Shown here piece by piece: positions 45,207-53,864 of a stretch of DNA of 58,534 bases. The notes under the pieces were generated by a model. The model was not told where the DNA came from, made no database searches, and saw only the letters and a program-made list of their open reading frames with translations. Source of the DNA: Bacteroidaceae bacterium (GTDB lineage Bacteria > Bacteroidota > Bacteroidia > Bacteroidales > Bacteroidaceae); the NCBI GenBank assembly GCA_017547165.1, contig JAFYQK010000023.1, positions 1-58,534 of the forward strand, in the 5' to 3' direction. The position numbers and the translations under genes were made by a program. Each line of letters starts with the position of its first letter. The first letter of the stretch is position 1.

Positions 45207-46277
45207 ATGCAAAAGAAAATACTTTTCATAGATCGTGATGGTACTATATTAAGAGAACCTGAAGACGAGCAGATAGATTCATTTGATAAGTTTGAGTTTT
45301 TGCCAGGTGTCATAGGTGCGTTATCATTCCTTGTGCGCCATACTGATTATGAATTGGTTCTTGTTAGCAATCAGGATGGACTTGGTACAGCATCGTATCC
45401 AGAGCAAGATTTTTGGCCTACCCATAACTTGATGCTTGAAATTCTTAGATCTGAAGGCATAGAATTTTCTGCACAATATATCGACCGCTCTTTTCCTCAT
45501 GAGAATATTCCTACCCGTAAACCCGGAACGGCGATGCTGACACAATATATCAACAATCCAGAGATAGATATGCTAAATTCTTATGTGATTGGTGATCGGG
45601 CAACCGATGCGCAACTTGCACAAAACCTTGGATGCAAGAGTCTTATTGTTGGTGATAATCTAGATTGGAAACATATATGCGAGATCTTGTTTGCAGGTGA
45701 TCGCAAATCTCAGGTCACTCGTACCACCAACGAAACAGACATTACAGTAAAGCTATGTCTCAATGGTAATGGAGCGAGTAAAATAAATACCGGCATAGGT
45801 TTCTTTGACCATATGCTCGAGCAGATTGCACGACATGGCAATATCGATCTTGAGGTATCTTGCCGAGGTGATCTAAATGTAGATGAGCATCATACTATAG
45901 AGGACACAGCAATAGTTTTAGGAGAGTGTCTTCTGAAAGCCCTGGGTAACAAAAGAGGCATTGAACGTTATGGATATTCATTGCCTATGGATGATTGTCT
46001 TTGTCAGGTAAGCCTTGATTTCGGTGGTCGTCCATGGCTTGTTTGGGAGGCTGATTTCAAACGTGAGAAAGTTGGAGATATGCCAACCGAGATGTTCCTG
46101 CACTTTTTTAAAAGTCTTTCAGATTCAGCCCGCATGAACTTGAACATCAAAGCAGAAGGGAGCAACGAACATCACAAGATAGAGGGAATCTTTAAAGCTT
46201 TTGCACGAGCTGTAAAGATGGCCGTGAAACGAGATGTCGAACATTTTAATCTGCCTTCGAGCAAGGGTTCATTATGA
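45207..46277 (+). CDS. hisB: Bifunctional histidinol-phosphatase / imidazoleglycerol-phosphate dehydratase
   Basis: A 356-residue fusion of two His enzymes. The N-terminal HAD-type histidinol phosphatase (about 1-165) starts [16 protein letters not shown], with the aspartates of DRDGT. The C-terminal IGP dehydratase (about 168-356) has [29 protein letters not shown] and [15 protein letters not shown] with the metal-binding histidines. The stop overlaps the recR start (ATGA). Fused HisB is a gamma-proteobacterial trait also seen in Bacteroidota. Confidence 0.96.
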   Translation: MQKKILFIDRDGTILREPEDEQIDSFDKFEFLPGVIGALSFLVRHTDYELVLVSNQDGLGTASYPEQDFWPTHNLMLEILRSEGIEFSAQYIDRSFPHENIPTRKPGTAMLTQYINNPEIDMLNSYVIGDRATDAQLAQNLGCKSLIVGDNLDWKHICEILFAGDRKSQVTRTTNETDITVKLCLNGNGASKINTGIGFFDHMLEQIARHGNIDLEVSCRGDLNVDEHHTIEDTAIVLGECLLKALGNKRGIERYGYSLPMDDCLCQVSLDFGGRPWLVWEADFKREKVGDMPTEMFLHFFKSLSDSARMNLNIKAEGSNEHHKIEGIFKAFARAVKMAVKRDVEHFNLPSSKGSL

Positions 46278-46930
46278 CAACAAATTTCTCATCTCATCTA
46301 CTTCAAAGAGCAGTTGATGAAATGTCCTGTTTGCCTGGCATTGGTCGTAAGACTGCTCTTAGGTTGGTTTTACATCTTTTGCGTCAGGATTCGCTTGTAA
46401 CATCAACTCTTTGTGAAGCTCTTTCTGTACTACGTAACGAGGTAAAATATTGCAACGTATGCCATAATATTTCCGACACTGATGTATGTGAGATATGTTC
46501 TAATCCAAAACGCGATGCATCTTTGCTTTGTGTGGTTGAGAACATTCAGGATGTGATGGCAGTTGAGTCCACTGGACTCTATCGTGGTCTTTATCATGTG
46601 CTTGGAGGTGTTATCAGTCCTATGGATGGCATTGGTCCCAGCAATCTGCATATACAAAGTCTTGTAGAACGAGTTATGGCGGGAGGTACCAAAGAGGTAA
46701 TTCTTGCTCTCAGTCCAACAATGGAAGGAGATACAACCAACTATTTTATCTATAAAAGAATTTCTCAAGCTCAGCAACTTGCACAATCATCTGTAGATGA
46801 ACAATCCGCATCTATCATGCCCAAAATTACCATAATTGCTCGCGGTGTAGCACAAAACGACGAACTTCAACACACAGACGAAGCAACCTTAGGCAGGGCA
46901 TTTGCTGGCCGAACTCCTTTTTCAATATAA
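46274..46930 (+). CDS. recR: Recombination mediator RecR
   Basis: A 218-residue recombination mediator that acts with RecF/RecO in gap repair. An N-terminal HhH ([20 protein letters not shown]), a C4 zinc motif ([16 protein letters not shown]) and a Toprim domain ([32 protein letters not shown]) are in the standard order. It overlaps hisB by 4 nt, so it rides with the his operon. Confidence 0.95.
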   Translation: MTTNFSSHLLQRAVDEMSCLPGIGRKTALRLVLHLLRQDSLVTSTLCEALSVLRNEVKYCNVCHNISDTDVCEICSNPKRDASLLCVVENIQDVMAVESTGLYRGLYHVLGGVISPMDGIGPSNLHIQSLVERVMAGGTKEVILALSPTMEGDTTNYFIYKRISQAQQLAQSSVDEQSASIMPKITIIARGVAQNDELQHTDEATLGRAFAGRTPFSI

Positions 46931-46983
46931 TGTTTTGGATTGAATATAGCAATAAATCTTCTCAATTTATCTGCGGACATTTT

Positions 46984-47337
46984 ATGAAAAATAAAAAACT
47001 GATATATTTTGCTCTACCTATTTCACTGGTTCTTTTGTCACTTGTTTTTGAATATCTTGAAGACAACGGACTTATTCCAGAGTTTAATACCTTGATATTA
47101 TATATATATAGGTATGTGACACTGTTTGTGGTTTATCTTAGCATTTTCGGGGTGTTTACTTTTTTCAAGAAGAAGGCAACATTTATGCAAATTTCTCTCT
47201 TGGGGTCAATGTTGCTTGTTTTGATGGATTACTATTTGAATTTTGCTTCTGCAGGCAGAAGTGGCATTCTTGTAAATCTGCCTATTCTTTTTGCAATATA
47301 CATAACCAAATACAGTACCATTACAGAAAAACATTAA
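46984..47337 (+). CDS. Small membrane protein of unknown function
   Basis: 117 residues from ATG 46984 (MKNKKLIYFALPISLVLLSL). Four hydrophobic helices are predicted (about 6-24, 37-57, 67-87 and 92-108). An ATG at 46930 overlaps the recR stop (TAATG) and would add 18 residues; that start is also possible. I recognise no family. Its place after recR is shared with unnamed proteins in other Bacteroides. Confidence 0.6.
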   Translation: MKNKKLIYFALPISLVLLSLVFEYLEDNGLIPEFNTLILYIYRYVTLFVVYLSIFGVFTFFKKKATFMQISLLGSMLLVLMDYYLNFASAGRSGILVNLPILFAIYITKYSTITEKH

Positions 47338-47355
47338 TCCCATATATTCTTTTTT

Positions 47356-48636
47356 ATGCATAACGATGAGATTCTAAAACTAATAAAGCGAGAGGTTGTT
47401 CCTGCAACAGGTTGTACCGAACCTATGTGTGTGGCTTTATGCGTTGCTCATGCCTGTGAGGTTTTGGGAGGCGAACCGGATTCCATTCAAGTAAGCCTCA
47501 GTTCTAATGTACTCAAGAATGCTATGGGTGTAGGAATCCCTGGTACCGGCATGGTTGGTCTTCCAATAGCTGTTGCTCTTGGAGCTATTATAGGAAAGAC
47601 TTCTTATAATCTGGAGGTCTTGAAAGAATGTACTACAAGTGCTGTTGAGAAAGGTAAGCAATATATAGCTGATGGACGTATCAGCATATCATTAGATAAG
47701 AATGCTTGCGATAATCTTTATGTAGATGTTATATGTAAAATGGATGGTCGTATGTCGGAAGCCATAATTGCCCACGAACATACAAACCTTGTTTATCTGT
47801 ATTTTGACGGCAAGGTTTTGCTTGACAATCGTTCTTCATTGAAACCGTCAGCATATTCTGATAATGAATCAAATCATCTCACTCTACGCCAGGTTTATGA
47901 CTTCGCAATGAATTCACCTCTTGAGCAACTCGAATTCATCAACAAGGCCAAGGAACTCAATGAGTCTGCAGCACAAGAGGCATTGCGTGGCAACTATGGA
48001 CATGAATTGGGAAAAACCCTTTCTCGTCCACTGGGTAAGGGCATCATGGGCGAAAGCATCTTCAGTCATATCCTCTCTGTCACAAGTAGTGCATGTGATG
48101 CCCGTATGGCTGGAGCTATGATTCCGGTAATGAGCAATAGCGGAAGCGGAAACCAGGGCATAGCGGCAACACTCCCCGTTGTTGTATTTGCCAAAGAAAA
48201 TCATAATACTGAAGAAGAGCTCACTCGTGCTCTTATTCTTAGTCATCTTACAGCTATATACATCAAGCAAAGTTTAGGTCGCCTCAGTGCATTGTGTGGA
48301 TGTGTTGTTGCAAGCACAGGTAGCAGTTGTGGCATCACATACTTGATGGGTGGCGGCTATGACCAAATAGTATATAGTGTCAAGAATATGATCGCTAATC
48401 TTGCAGGCATGGTATGTGATGGAGCCAAACCAAGCTGTGCTCTTAAGGTTTCAAGTGGCGTATCTACTGCAGTTTTAAGTGCAATGCTAGCTATACAGAA
48501 TAAATATGTCTCAAGTGTTGAGGGACTCATTGAAGATGATGTCGACAGATGTATACGTAATCTTACACTTGTTGGAGCTAAAGGAATGCAGGAAACCGAT
48601 CGTATGGTACTGGACATAATGACCAACAAGCACTGA
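47356..48636 (+). CDS. L-cysteine desulfidase-like / UPF0597 family protein (CyuA-type)
   Basis: A 426-residue protein related to iron-sulfur L-serine dehydratase alpha and to CyuA (YhaM), which converts L-cysteine to pyruvate, sulfide and ammonia. It starts REVVPATGCTEPMCVALCVAHA; cluster-site cysteines probably include Cys in GCTEP, in LCGCVVASTGSSCGI and in CDGAKPSCALK. Conserved GIGIPGTGM-like GVGIPGTGMVGLPIAVALGA is present. The length fits. A stem-loop shared with the convergent tRNA follows. Confidence 0.9.
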   Translation: MHNDEILKLIKREVVPATGCTEPMCVALCVAHACEVLGGEPDSIQVSLSSNVLKNAMGVGIPGTGMVGLPIAVALGAIIGKTSYNLEVLKECTTSAVEKGKQYIADGRISISLDKNACDNLYVDVICKMDGRMSEAIIAHEHTNLVYLYFDGKVLLDNRSSLKPSAYSDNESNHLTLRQVYDFAMNSPLEQLEFINKAKELNESAAQEALRGNYGHELGKTLSRPLGKGIMGESIFSHILSVTSSACDARMAGAMIPVMSNSGSGNQGIAATLPVVVFAKENHNTEEELTRALILSHLTAIYIKQSLGRLSALCGCVVASTGSSCGITYLMGGGYDQIVYSVKNMIANLAGMVCDGAKPSCALKVSSGVSTAVLSAMLAIQNKYVSSVEGLIEDDVDRCIRNLTLVGAKGMQETDRMVLDIMTNKH

Positions 48637-48666
48637 TCTACCCACCAGATTAATATATAAAGAGTA

Positions 48667-48696
48667 AAAAAGAAGAGGACTATTCCTCTTCTTTTT
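48667..48696. terminator. Bidirectional terminator between the CyuA-type gene and tRNA-Gly
   Basis: AAAAAGAAGAGGA (48667-48679) pairs with TCCTCTTCTTTTT (48684-48696): a perfect 13-bp stem with a CTAT loop, ending in T-run on the plus strand and also on the minus strand. Confidence 0.85.
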
Positions 48697-48707
48697 GGGG
48701 GTAGGGG

Positions 48708-48780
48708 AGCGGTAAACGGGGTTCGAACCCGCGACCCTGGGCTTGGGAAGCCCATGCTCTGCCAACTGAGCTACTACCGC
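48708..48780 (-). tRNA. tRNA-Gly, anticodon CCC
   Basis: On the minus strand the 73-nt gene folds into a cloverleaf: acceptor GCGGTAG with TTACCGC (one G-U), D arm GCTC...GAGC, anticodon stem TGGGC/GCCCA with loop TTCCCAA (anticodon CCC), and T arm GCGGG-TTCGAAC-CCCGT. The discriminator is U73, as in glycine tRNAs. The 3' CCA is not encoded (CCC follows). Confidence 0.95.
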
Positions 48781-48864
48781 ACTTCTTTCAAAGGCAAAGT
48801 TAAGGCAAAAATATATTATTTGCAAGTTTTATATCTATTTTAGATTTTTTTTGCATTCACATTA

Positions 48865-48894
48865 TTGTAATATAAATTAAAATCACTACATTTG
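48865..48894 (+). promoter_or_regulatory. Promoter of the Fur/PerR-type regulator gene
   Basis: TTG at 48865-48867 and TACATTTG at 48887-48894 are 19 bp apart and fit the -33/-7 pair. Confidence 0.65.
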
Positions 48895-48896
48895 CA

Positions 48897-48911
48897 TTGT
48901 AATCATAACAA
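48897..48911 (+). promoter_or_regulatory. PerR-box-like 7-1-7 operator at the start of transcription
   Basis: TTGTAATCATAACAA is a near-perfect 7-1-7 inverted repeat (one mismatched pair) close to the PerR box TTATAATnATTATAA. It sits 2 bp past the -7 box, over the likely transcription start, where binding would block the promoter. Probable autoregulation. Confidence 0.6.
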
Positions 48912-48919
48912 ATAATGCA

Positions 48920-49348
48920 ATGAACTCACAGATTAAAGCAAGAGAAGTTTTAGCTATGCATGGTATTTCACCTTCTCGTCCCCGAGTAGCAATACTGAAG
49001 TATATGCAAGAGAATTTTGTTCATCCAACAGCTGATGTTATTTTCAAGCATTTGCGTAGTACACATCCTTCACTTTCGTTAACTACAGTATACAACACAC
49101 TGAAGCTCTTTGCCGAAAAGGGTATATGCGTACCTCTTAGCATAAATGATAAGCAAGTTTGTTACGACATTAATCTGCATCCTCATTCACATTTCTTTTG
49201 CACCGAATGTGGCCGTGTCTTTGATATTCCTCAAGACGAGAGTGCACAATTGTTGCAGAGCACAACGCTTGGAGGTCATCGCATTTCTGAAGTGCATGTA
49301 TATTTCAAGGGTATTTGTTCTTCTTGTCTCCCTCATGAGAGCAATTAA
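48920..49348 (+). CDS. Fur-family repressor, probably PerR-type
   Basis: A 142-residue winged-helix metalloregulator. The DNA-binding domain holds SRPRVAILKYMQENFVHPTADVIFKHL and LTTVYNTLKLFAEKG, and the dimer domain DINLHPHSHFFCTECGRVFDI has the two CxxC zinc motifs (CTEC and CSSC near the C-terminus). Histidines in HPHSHF and the peroxide-sensor-like pattern favour PerR over Fur. The following gene, a rubrerythrin, is a classic PerR target. It starts 9 bp after the operator. Confidence 0.9.
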   Translation: MNSQIKAREVLAMHGISPSRPRVAILKYMQENFVHPTADVIFKHLRSTHPSLSLTTVYNTLKLFAEKGICVPLSINDKQVCYDINLHPHSHFFCTECGRVFDIPQDESAQLLQSTTLGGHRISEVHVYFKGICSSCLPHESN

Positions 49349-49412
49349 AATACTTATTTTAGAAACACAGCATTTTAATATAAATTATAATAATTAAAAA
49401 CAAAATACAATT

Positions 49413-49958
49413 ATGAGTAAGAAATTCGTTTGCACAGTATGTGGTTATATTCACGAAGGTGATGCAGCTCCCGAAAAGTGTCCTCAGTGTAAGGTTCCTG
49501 CCAACAAGTTTAACGAGATGGCTGCAGAGCAGTCATATGTGACAGAGCATGTTATTGGTGTTGCTCAAGGTTGTCCTCAAGAAATCATGGACGGTTTGAA
49601 GGCACATTTCATGGGTGAGTGCACCGAGGTGGGTATGTATCTTGCAATGAGCCGTCAGGCCGATCGCGAGGGTTATCCCGAGATTGCAGAGGCATTCAAA
49701 CGCTATGCTCTTGAAGAGGCCGACCATGCAAGTCGCTTTGCAGAGTTGATAGGTGATGTTGTGTGGGATACCAAAACAAACCTCCAAAAGCGCGCAGAGG
49801 CAGAGTGTGGAGCTTGTGCTGGTAAGATGGATATAGCAAAGGCTGCTAAAGAAGCAAACCTTGATGCCATTCACGATACCGTACATGAGATGGCAAAGGA
49901 TGAGGCACGTCATGGCCGTGGTTTCGAGGGTCTGCTTAAGCGTTACTTCTCAAAGTAA
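49413..49958 (+). CDS. Reverse rubrerythrin
   Basis: A 181-residue peroxide-reducing protein with the rubredoxin domain first: [20 protein letters not shown] (two CxxC for the Fe(SCys)4 site, residues 7-26), then the diiron four-helix bundle. The metal ligands are in [30 protein letters not shown] and DEARHGRGF. In ordinary rubrerythrin the rubredoxin domain is C-terminal; the inverted order defines reverse rubrerythrins of anaerobes. It detoxifies hydrogen peroxide. It lies 64 bp downstream of the PerR-type repressor. Confidence 0.93.
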   Translation: MSKKFVCTVCGYIHEGDAAPEKCPQCKVPANKFNEMAAEQSYVTEHVIGVAQGCPQEIMDGLKAHFMGECTEVGMYLAMSRQADREGYPEIAEAFKRYALEEADHASRFAELIGDVVWDTKTNLQKRAEAECGACAGKMDIAKAAKEANLDAIHDTVHEMAKDEARHGRGFEGLLKRYFSK

Positions 49959-49982
49959 CTATTTGTATAAAATAATAATTGA

Positions 49983-50026
49983 AGGTGGTGTAATCAAAAC
50001 CAAACTAAGTTTTGATTACACCACCT
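49983..50026. terminator. Long perfect hairpin downstream of rubrerythrin
   Basis: AGGTGGTGTAATCAAAAC (49983-50000) pairs perfectly with its complement at 50009-50026: 18 bp, 8-nt loop. There is no U-run right after it, so it may work as a terminator through Rho or as an RNA-stabilising 3' end. Confidence 0.65.
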
Positions 50027-50144
50027 CTAGTTATATGTTTTTTATTGATTTCTAAAGATAAAGCGAATAATATCATCAAGAAATTATCCGCCTATAAATA
50101 TGAAGCCTTCACTTTATATTGTTATAATCTAACCATGATAAAGG

Positions 50145-50429
50145 TTATTTGTGTTTCCTGCTATAATACTCTAAGCTTGACGAAGCTTTGAAACTTACCT
50201 TCTCTCTTGCTTCAATAGTGATTTTTTCTCCTGTCTGTGGGTTGAAACCTGTACGCTCAGCTTGTTGTTTTACAAAGAATCGGCCAAAATCTGCTATAGC
50301 TACTTCTTTCTTTTGCTCCGTTAGTGTATCTGCAATTATCCCGAAGACAGCATCTACCATCTGAGCTGCATTTGTTTTGGATGTGCCTGTGCGTTCTGCA
50401 ACTGCGGCTATAAGATCTGTTCTGTTCAT
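50145..50429 (-). CDS. HU family DNA-binding protein
   Basis: A 94-residue nucleoid protein of the HU/IHF fold: MNRTDLIAAVAERTGTSKTN at the start, then the helical core, and GRFFVKQQAERTGFNPQTGEKITIEAREKVSFKASSSLE with the conserved RNPxTG-like beta-arm (here FNPQTGEKI). Length is standard. It bends DNA in the nucleoid. Convergent with the rubrerythrin gene. Confidence 0.93.
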   Translation of the reverse strand: MNRTDLIAAVAERTGTSKTNAAQMVDAVFGIIADTLTEQKKEVAIADFGRFFVKQQAERTGFNPQTGEKITIEAREKVSFKASSSLEYYSRKHK

Positions 50430-50491
50430 AAGTTAATTCTTAGTGTTTTATTTTGTTTAAACTGATTTTTCTTTTTACTTGCAATTATTTG

Positions 50492-50522
50492 CAAAGATAA
50501 AGTTTTTGTATCACACTACAAA
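50492..50522 (-). promoter_or_regulatory. Promoter of the HU gene
   Basis: Minus-strand TATCTTTG (plus 50492-50499) with TTTTG (plus 50519-50522) 19 bp upstream, both fitting the consensus. Confidence 0.65.
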
Positions 50523-50542
50523 ACAAATTTTAGTTTGGGCAA

Positions 50543-50578
50543 TAAAAAAACTCCCACAACATGTGTTATGGGAGTTTC
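50543..50578 (-). terminator. Intrinsic terminator of the GGGtGRT operon
   Basis: On the minus strand AAACTCCCATAACA pairs with TGTTGTGGGAGTTT around a CATG loop, followed by a U-rich run (plus 50543-50550). It lies 22 bp after the GGGtGRT stop. Confidence 0.8.
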
Positions 50579-50599
50579 GTATATGTAATCTGTAAATGA

Positions 50600-51619
50600 T
50601 TACTTCTTGTTCAGGTAAAGGTCAGCCTGTACTGCGCATGCTACTGAGCAACCTACCATGGGGTTGTTGCCAATACCCAGGAAGCCCATCATCTCTACGT
50701 GTGCGGGAACTGAAGAAGAACCTGCGAACTGAGCGTCAGAGTGCATACGGCCCAGGGTGTCGGTCATGCCGTAAGAAGCTGGACCAGCTGCCATATTATC
50801 GGGGTGTAGAGTACGACCGGTACCACCACCAGAAGCTACGCTGAAGTATGCCTTACCAGCGCGTACGCGCTCCTTCTTGTATGTACCAGCTGTGGGGTGC
50901 TGGAAGCGGGTGGGGTTGGTAGAGTTACCTGTGATAGAAACATCTACATCCTCGTGCCACATGATAGCAACACCCTCGCGAACGTCATCGGCACCGTAGC
51001 AGTTAACAGCAGCACGTGGACCGTTGCTGTATGCCTTCTTGCCAACAATCTTCAACTCACCGGTGAAGTAATCGAACTGGGTTTGTACATAGGTGAAACC
51101 GTTGATGCGGCTGATGATCATGGCAGCGTCCTTGCCAAGACCGTTCAAGATGCAACGCAAGGGTTTGTCTGCTGGTCTTGACTTGTTGGCCATCTGTGCA
51201 ATCTTGATAGCACCCTCAGCAGCAGCGAATGACTCGTGACCTGCCAAGAAAGCGAAGCACTTAGTCTCGGGAGAGAGCAGACGAGCTGCCAACTCACCAT
51301 GGCCGATACCTACCTTACGGTCATCAGCAACTGAACCTGGGATACAGAAGCTCTGCAAACCCTCACCGATATAGTTAGCAGCCTCAACAGCGTCCTTTGC
51401 CTTCTCCTTTAGAGCGATAGCGGTACCTACTACATAAGCCCACTTTGCGTTCTCAAAGCAAATCATTTGTGTCTCCTCACATGTCTTGTAAGGATCGATG
51501 CCTGCTGCATCACAAATCTCGTTAGCCTCTTCGATGGAGGCGATACCGTGACTATTCAAACAAGCAAGAATCTGCTTGATACGACGGTCCTGTGACTCGA
51601 ATTTTACTTCTCTAATCAT
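50600..51619 (-). CDS. GGGtGRT protein
   Basis: A 339-residue protein of the uncharacterised GGGtGRT family, named for its motif, present as VASGGGTGRTLHPDN. Other conserved-looking segments are GVAIMWHEDVDVSITGNSTNP, CILNGLGKDAAMIISRING and the cysteine-containing NNPMVGCSVACAVQADLYL at the C-terminus. No signal peptide. It is 20 bp downstream of an IscU/NifU-like scaffold gene, so an Fe-S or metal-dependent role is likely; no reaction is known. Codon use is biased like that of highly expressed genes. Confidence 0.88.
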   Translation of the reverse strand: MIREVKFESQDRRIKQILACLNSHGIASIEEANEICDAAGIDPYKTCEETQMICFENAKWAYVVGTAIALKEKAKDAVEAANYIGEGLQSFCIPGSVADDRKVGIGHGELAARLLSPETKCFAFLAGHESFAAAEGAIKIAQMANKSRPADKPLRCILNGLGKDAAMIISRINGFTYVQTQFDYFTGELKIVGKKAYSNGPRAAVNCYGADDVREGVAIMWHEDVDVSITGNSTNPTRFQHPTAGTYKKERVRAGKAYFSVASGGGTGRTLHPDNMAAGPASYGMTDTLGRMHSDAQFAGSSSVPAHVEMMGFLGIGNNPMVGCSVACAVQADLYLNKK

Positions 51620-51639
51620 AGTCTTGTTCCTCCAATTAA

Positions 51640-52341
51640 TTAGTCCTTACGGGGGTCAATACTCTTCACAGCGCCATCCTCAGCCTTGGTGCGACCGTAG
51701 GTGCCTGTAACACTCTTAAGAGCCTCGTTGGCGTCCATGCCCTTCTTGATGGCATCCATCAACTTGCCCATGTGTACGAACTCGTAACCACAAACCTGGT
51801 CGTCCTCGTCTAGGTACATCTTGGTGATGTAACCCTCGGTGAGCTGCAAGTAACGTGTGCCCTTGAGCTTGGTGCCATAGAGAGTACCGGTCTGAGAGAT
51901 AAGACCCTTACCCAAATCCTCCATACCAGCACCGATGGTCAAACCGCCTTCTGAGAAAGCAGACTGTGTGCGACCATAAACGATTTGCAAGAACAACTCG
52001 CGCATTGCGGTGTTGATAGCGTCGCAAACCAAGTCAGTGTTCAAAGCCTCAAGGATGGTCTTGCCAGGAAGAATCTCACTTGCCATAGCGGCAGAGTGGG
52101 TCATGCCAGAGCAACCGATGGTCTCGATGAGACATTCCTCGATTATACCTTCCTTCACGTTCAAGGTCAGCTTACAAGCACCCTGCTGGGGAGCACACCA
52201 ACCCACACCGTGGGTCAGACCGCTGATGTCCTTGATTTCCTTTGCCTGCACCCACTTGCCCTCTTCTGGGATGGGAGCTGGACCATGGTTGGGGCCTTTA
52301 GCCACACAACACATGTTCTGTACTTCGTGTGTGTACTGCAT
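51640..52341 (-). CDS. NifU/IscU-like iron-sulfur cluster assembly scaffold protein
   Basis: A 233-residue protein with an IscU-type core (about 40-130). GACKLTLNVKEGIIEECLIETIGCSGMTHSAAMASEIL contains Cys56 and Cys77, which line up with cysteines of the IscU cluster site; Cys106 in TDLVCDAIN may be the third. Cys11/Cys12 (NMCCVAKG) and Cys49 are extra. The C-terminal 100 residues (YITKMYLDEDDQVCGYEFVHMG onward) are not part of ordinary IscU. It forms a two-gene operon with the GGGtGRT gene; the pairing is recurrent in Bacteroidota. It probably delivers an Fe-S cluster to its partner, which is inference. Confidence 0.85.
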   Translation of the reverse strand: MQYTHEVQNMCCVAKGPNHGPAPIPEEGKWVQAKEIKDISGLTHGVGWCAPQQGACKLTLNVKEGIIEECLIETIGCSGMTHSAAMASEILPGKTILEALNTDLVCDAINTAMRELFLQIVYGRTQSAFSEGGLTIGAGMEDLGKGLISQTGTLYGTKLKGTRYLQLTEGYITKMYLDEDDQVCGYEFVHMGKLMDAIKKGMDANEALKSVTGTYGRTKAEDGAVKSIDPRKD

Positions 52342-52395
52342 AATTTTGTTGTTTGGTTGTTTTATTATTTAGTGGTTTAACACTTTTTGCGTTTA

Positions 52396-52426
52396 CAAAA
52401 ATAGTCAATTTTGAGTAGGAGTGCAA
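52396..52426 (-). promoter_or_regulatory. Promoter of the NifU-like/GGGtGRT operon
   Basis: Minus-strand TATTTTTG (plus 52396-52403) with a TTG (plus 52424-52426) 20 bp upstream, both near consensus. Confidence 0.55.
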
Positions 52427-52498
52427 GGTTTTATTTAATATTTTGTGTATAAAATGGCAAAATAATGTGACAAACTTTAGGTATTTTCTTTTTTTTCG

Positions 52499-52506
52499 TA
52501 TCTTTG
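52499..52506 (+). promoter_or_regulatory. -7 promoter box of smpB
   Basis: TATCTTTG at 52499-52506, 52 bp before the smpB start, fits TAnnTTTG. No clear -33 box. Confidence 0.5.
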
Positions 52507-52558
52507 ACTCCTAATTATTATATGGATTAGATACTCTTATATATAGTATTCTCAATAT

Positions 52559-53032
52559 ATGGTAAAGAAGGAACTAAAATCCAAGACTATAAATATTAAA
52601 AACAAGCGAGCTTCGTTTGATTTTGCTTTATTCGACGATTATACCGCAGGTATTGTTCTCACCGGCACAGAGATAAAGAGCATCCGTCAGGGCAAAGCTT
52701 CCCTCGTGGATACATTCTGTTATGTTCATAACGGAGAGGTGTGGGTCAAAAACATGTACGTGGCTCACTATGAACAAGGGTCGTACAACAATCATGTTGA
52801 GCGTCGTGAACGCAAATTACTGTTGAACCGCCGCGAAATACGCAAGATACAGCAAATCGTGAAGCAACCTGGTTTCAGCATTGTTCCTACACTATTATTT
52901 ATTGATGAGAAGGGCTTAGCCAAACTGGATATTTCTATAGCCCGAGGCAAGAAGGAGTACGACAAGCGCGAGACCATGAAGGAGAAAGAGGACCGCCGAC
53001 AAATAGATCGGGCCTTTAAGAAAGGGTATTAG
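52559..53032 (+). CDS. smpB: SsrA-binding protein SmpB
   Basis: SmpB delivers tmRNA to stalled ribosomes in trans-translation. The 157-residue chain has [35 protein letters not shown] (beta-barrel), the [26 protein letters not shown] segment and the C-terminal basic tail ([27 protein letters not shown]) that inserts into the mRNA channel. Length and motifs are standard. No tmRNA gene is seen beside it. Confidence 0.97.
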   Translation: MVKKELKSKTINIKNKRASFDFALFDDYTAGIVLTGTEIKSIRQGKASLVDTFCYVHNGEVWVKNMYVAHYEQGSYNNHVERRERKLLLNRREIRKIQQIVKQPGFSIVPTLLFIDEKGLAKLDISIARGKKEYDKRETMKEKEDRRQIDRAFKKGY

Positions 53033-53185
53033 AGAACTGAAATCTACGACTAAGCGAGAGTAATCAAACTGTTTGAATTGCCTGCGAGTGCAGATTCAAG
53101 ACCGAGAAAGCCGGATTAAAACTGAAAACGAAAAATTCTTATTCAATCTTTATTCCGTATCTTAATATAATTACGAAATGATATT

Positions 53186-53362
53186 ATGACCAAGCAAGAC
53201 ATCATTCATATTCTTTTGACAACATTAGTTATGGTTGTTTTCCTTTGGATATTCGATTACTTTTGGCAAACAGATAAGGATTTGCCTTTCTGGTCATATA
53301 TAGTCAGAGGCGGTGTTTTTGCATTGATTATGTTCATTTCAAAATGGTTAAGGTTAGAATAA
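53186..53362 (+). CDS. Small two-helix membrane protein (58 aa)
   Basis: An ORF of 58 codons starts at ATG 53186 (MTKQDIIHILLTTLVMVVFL) and stops at TAA 53360-53362. Two hydrophobic helices are predicted (about 6-24 and 38-54) with a polar turn (YFWQTDKDLPFW). The next gene begins one base later, so tight coupling with the DUF4375 gene supports translation. No family is recognised. The 153 bp between smpB and this gene hold one weak hairpin and no RNA that I can name. Confidence 0.55.
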   Translation: MTKQDIIHILLTTLVMVVFLWIFDYFWQTDKDLPFWSYIVRGGVFALIMFISKWLRLE

Positions 53363-53363
53363 T

Positions 53364-53864
53364 ATGCTTAAAATAAAAGAACGACAGGTAATAGAAGCGG
53401 CACAGCAGGGCATGGATGCTTTTGTGGAACTCTTCTACAATGAGATAATGAACCACATTTGTGGAGAGTTGAATGCTGAGAGCATGCAGAAACTGACACC
53501 AGACCAAATAACGCTGGTTGCTTATTGCATCTATCGCGAGGAAGTGATGGATGGTGGCCATGTCCAGCTCATACACAATGGCTATGGGCCTTTTATCTTC
53601 TTGAATCCCTTTGCCAAGGCTATGCGCCTTTGGGGTGCCAAGGATTTCTCCAAATTAGTGTATAGTGGTCGAAGGTTTTATGAAGAGAATCAGAAGGAAC
53701 TTACAAATGAATGTACTGACGAGGAGTTCATGGCCATCTATGAAAACTATCCAGAGGCCGACGATCTTGATGACGAGTTTATCGTTATGGAGGAAGAGGT
53801 GACCGAGATAGTGGCGCACTACATTGACGAGAATCTTACAAATTTTGCACAGATAGAAGAATGA
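53364..53864 (+). CDS. DUF4375 (DMP19-like) family protein
   Basis: A 166-residue acidic cytoplasmic protein. The segment LTPDQITLVAYCIYREEVMDGGHVQLIHNGYGPFIFLNP matches the DUF4375/DMP19 family pattern (an E-V-x-x-GG-x-x-Q-x-x-x-N-x-x-G core). DMP19 of Neisseria is a DNA-mimic antitranscription regulator; that function is not established for this branch. The C-terminus is rich in Asp/Glu (EADDLDDEFIVMEEE). It overlaps the methionine synthase gene by 4 nt. Confidence 0.75.
   Translation: MLKIKERQVIEAAQQGMDAFVELFYNEIMNHICGELNAESMQKLTPDQITLVAYCIYREEVMDGGHVQLIHNGYGPFIFLNPFAKAMRLWGAKDFSKLVYSGRRFYEENQKELTNECTDEEFMAIYENYPEADDLDDEFIVMEEEVTEIVAHYIDENLTNFAQIEE

Noticed and set aside
53033-53185. tmRNA or other structured RNA next to smpB
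   Set aside because: No tRNA-like ends, no tag reading frame ending in Ala-Ala and no long pairing were seen; only a weak local hairpin.
53033-53363. Cobalamin riboswitch ahead of the B12-dependent methionine synthase
   Set aside because: The conserved B12-box sequence was not found in the region before the gene run.
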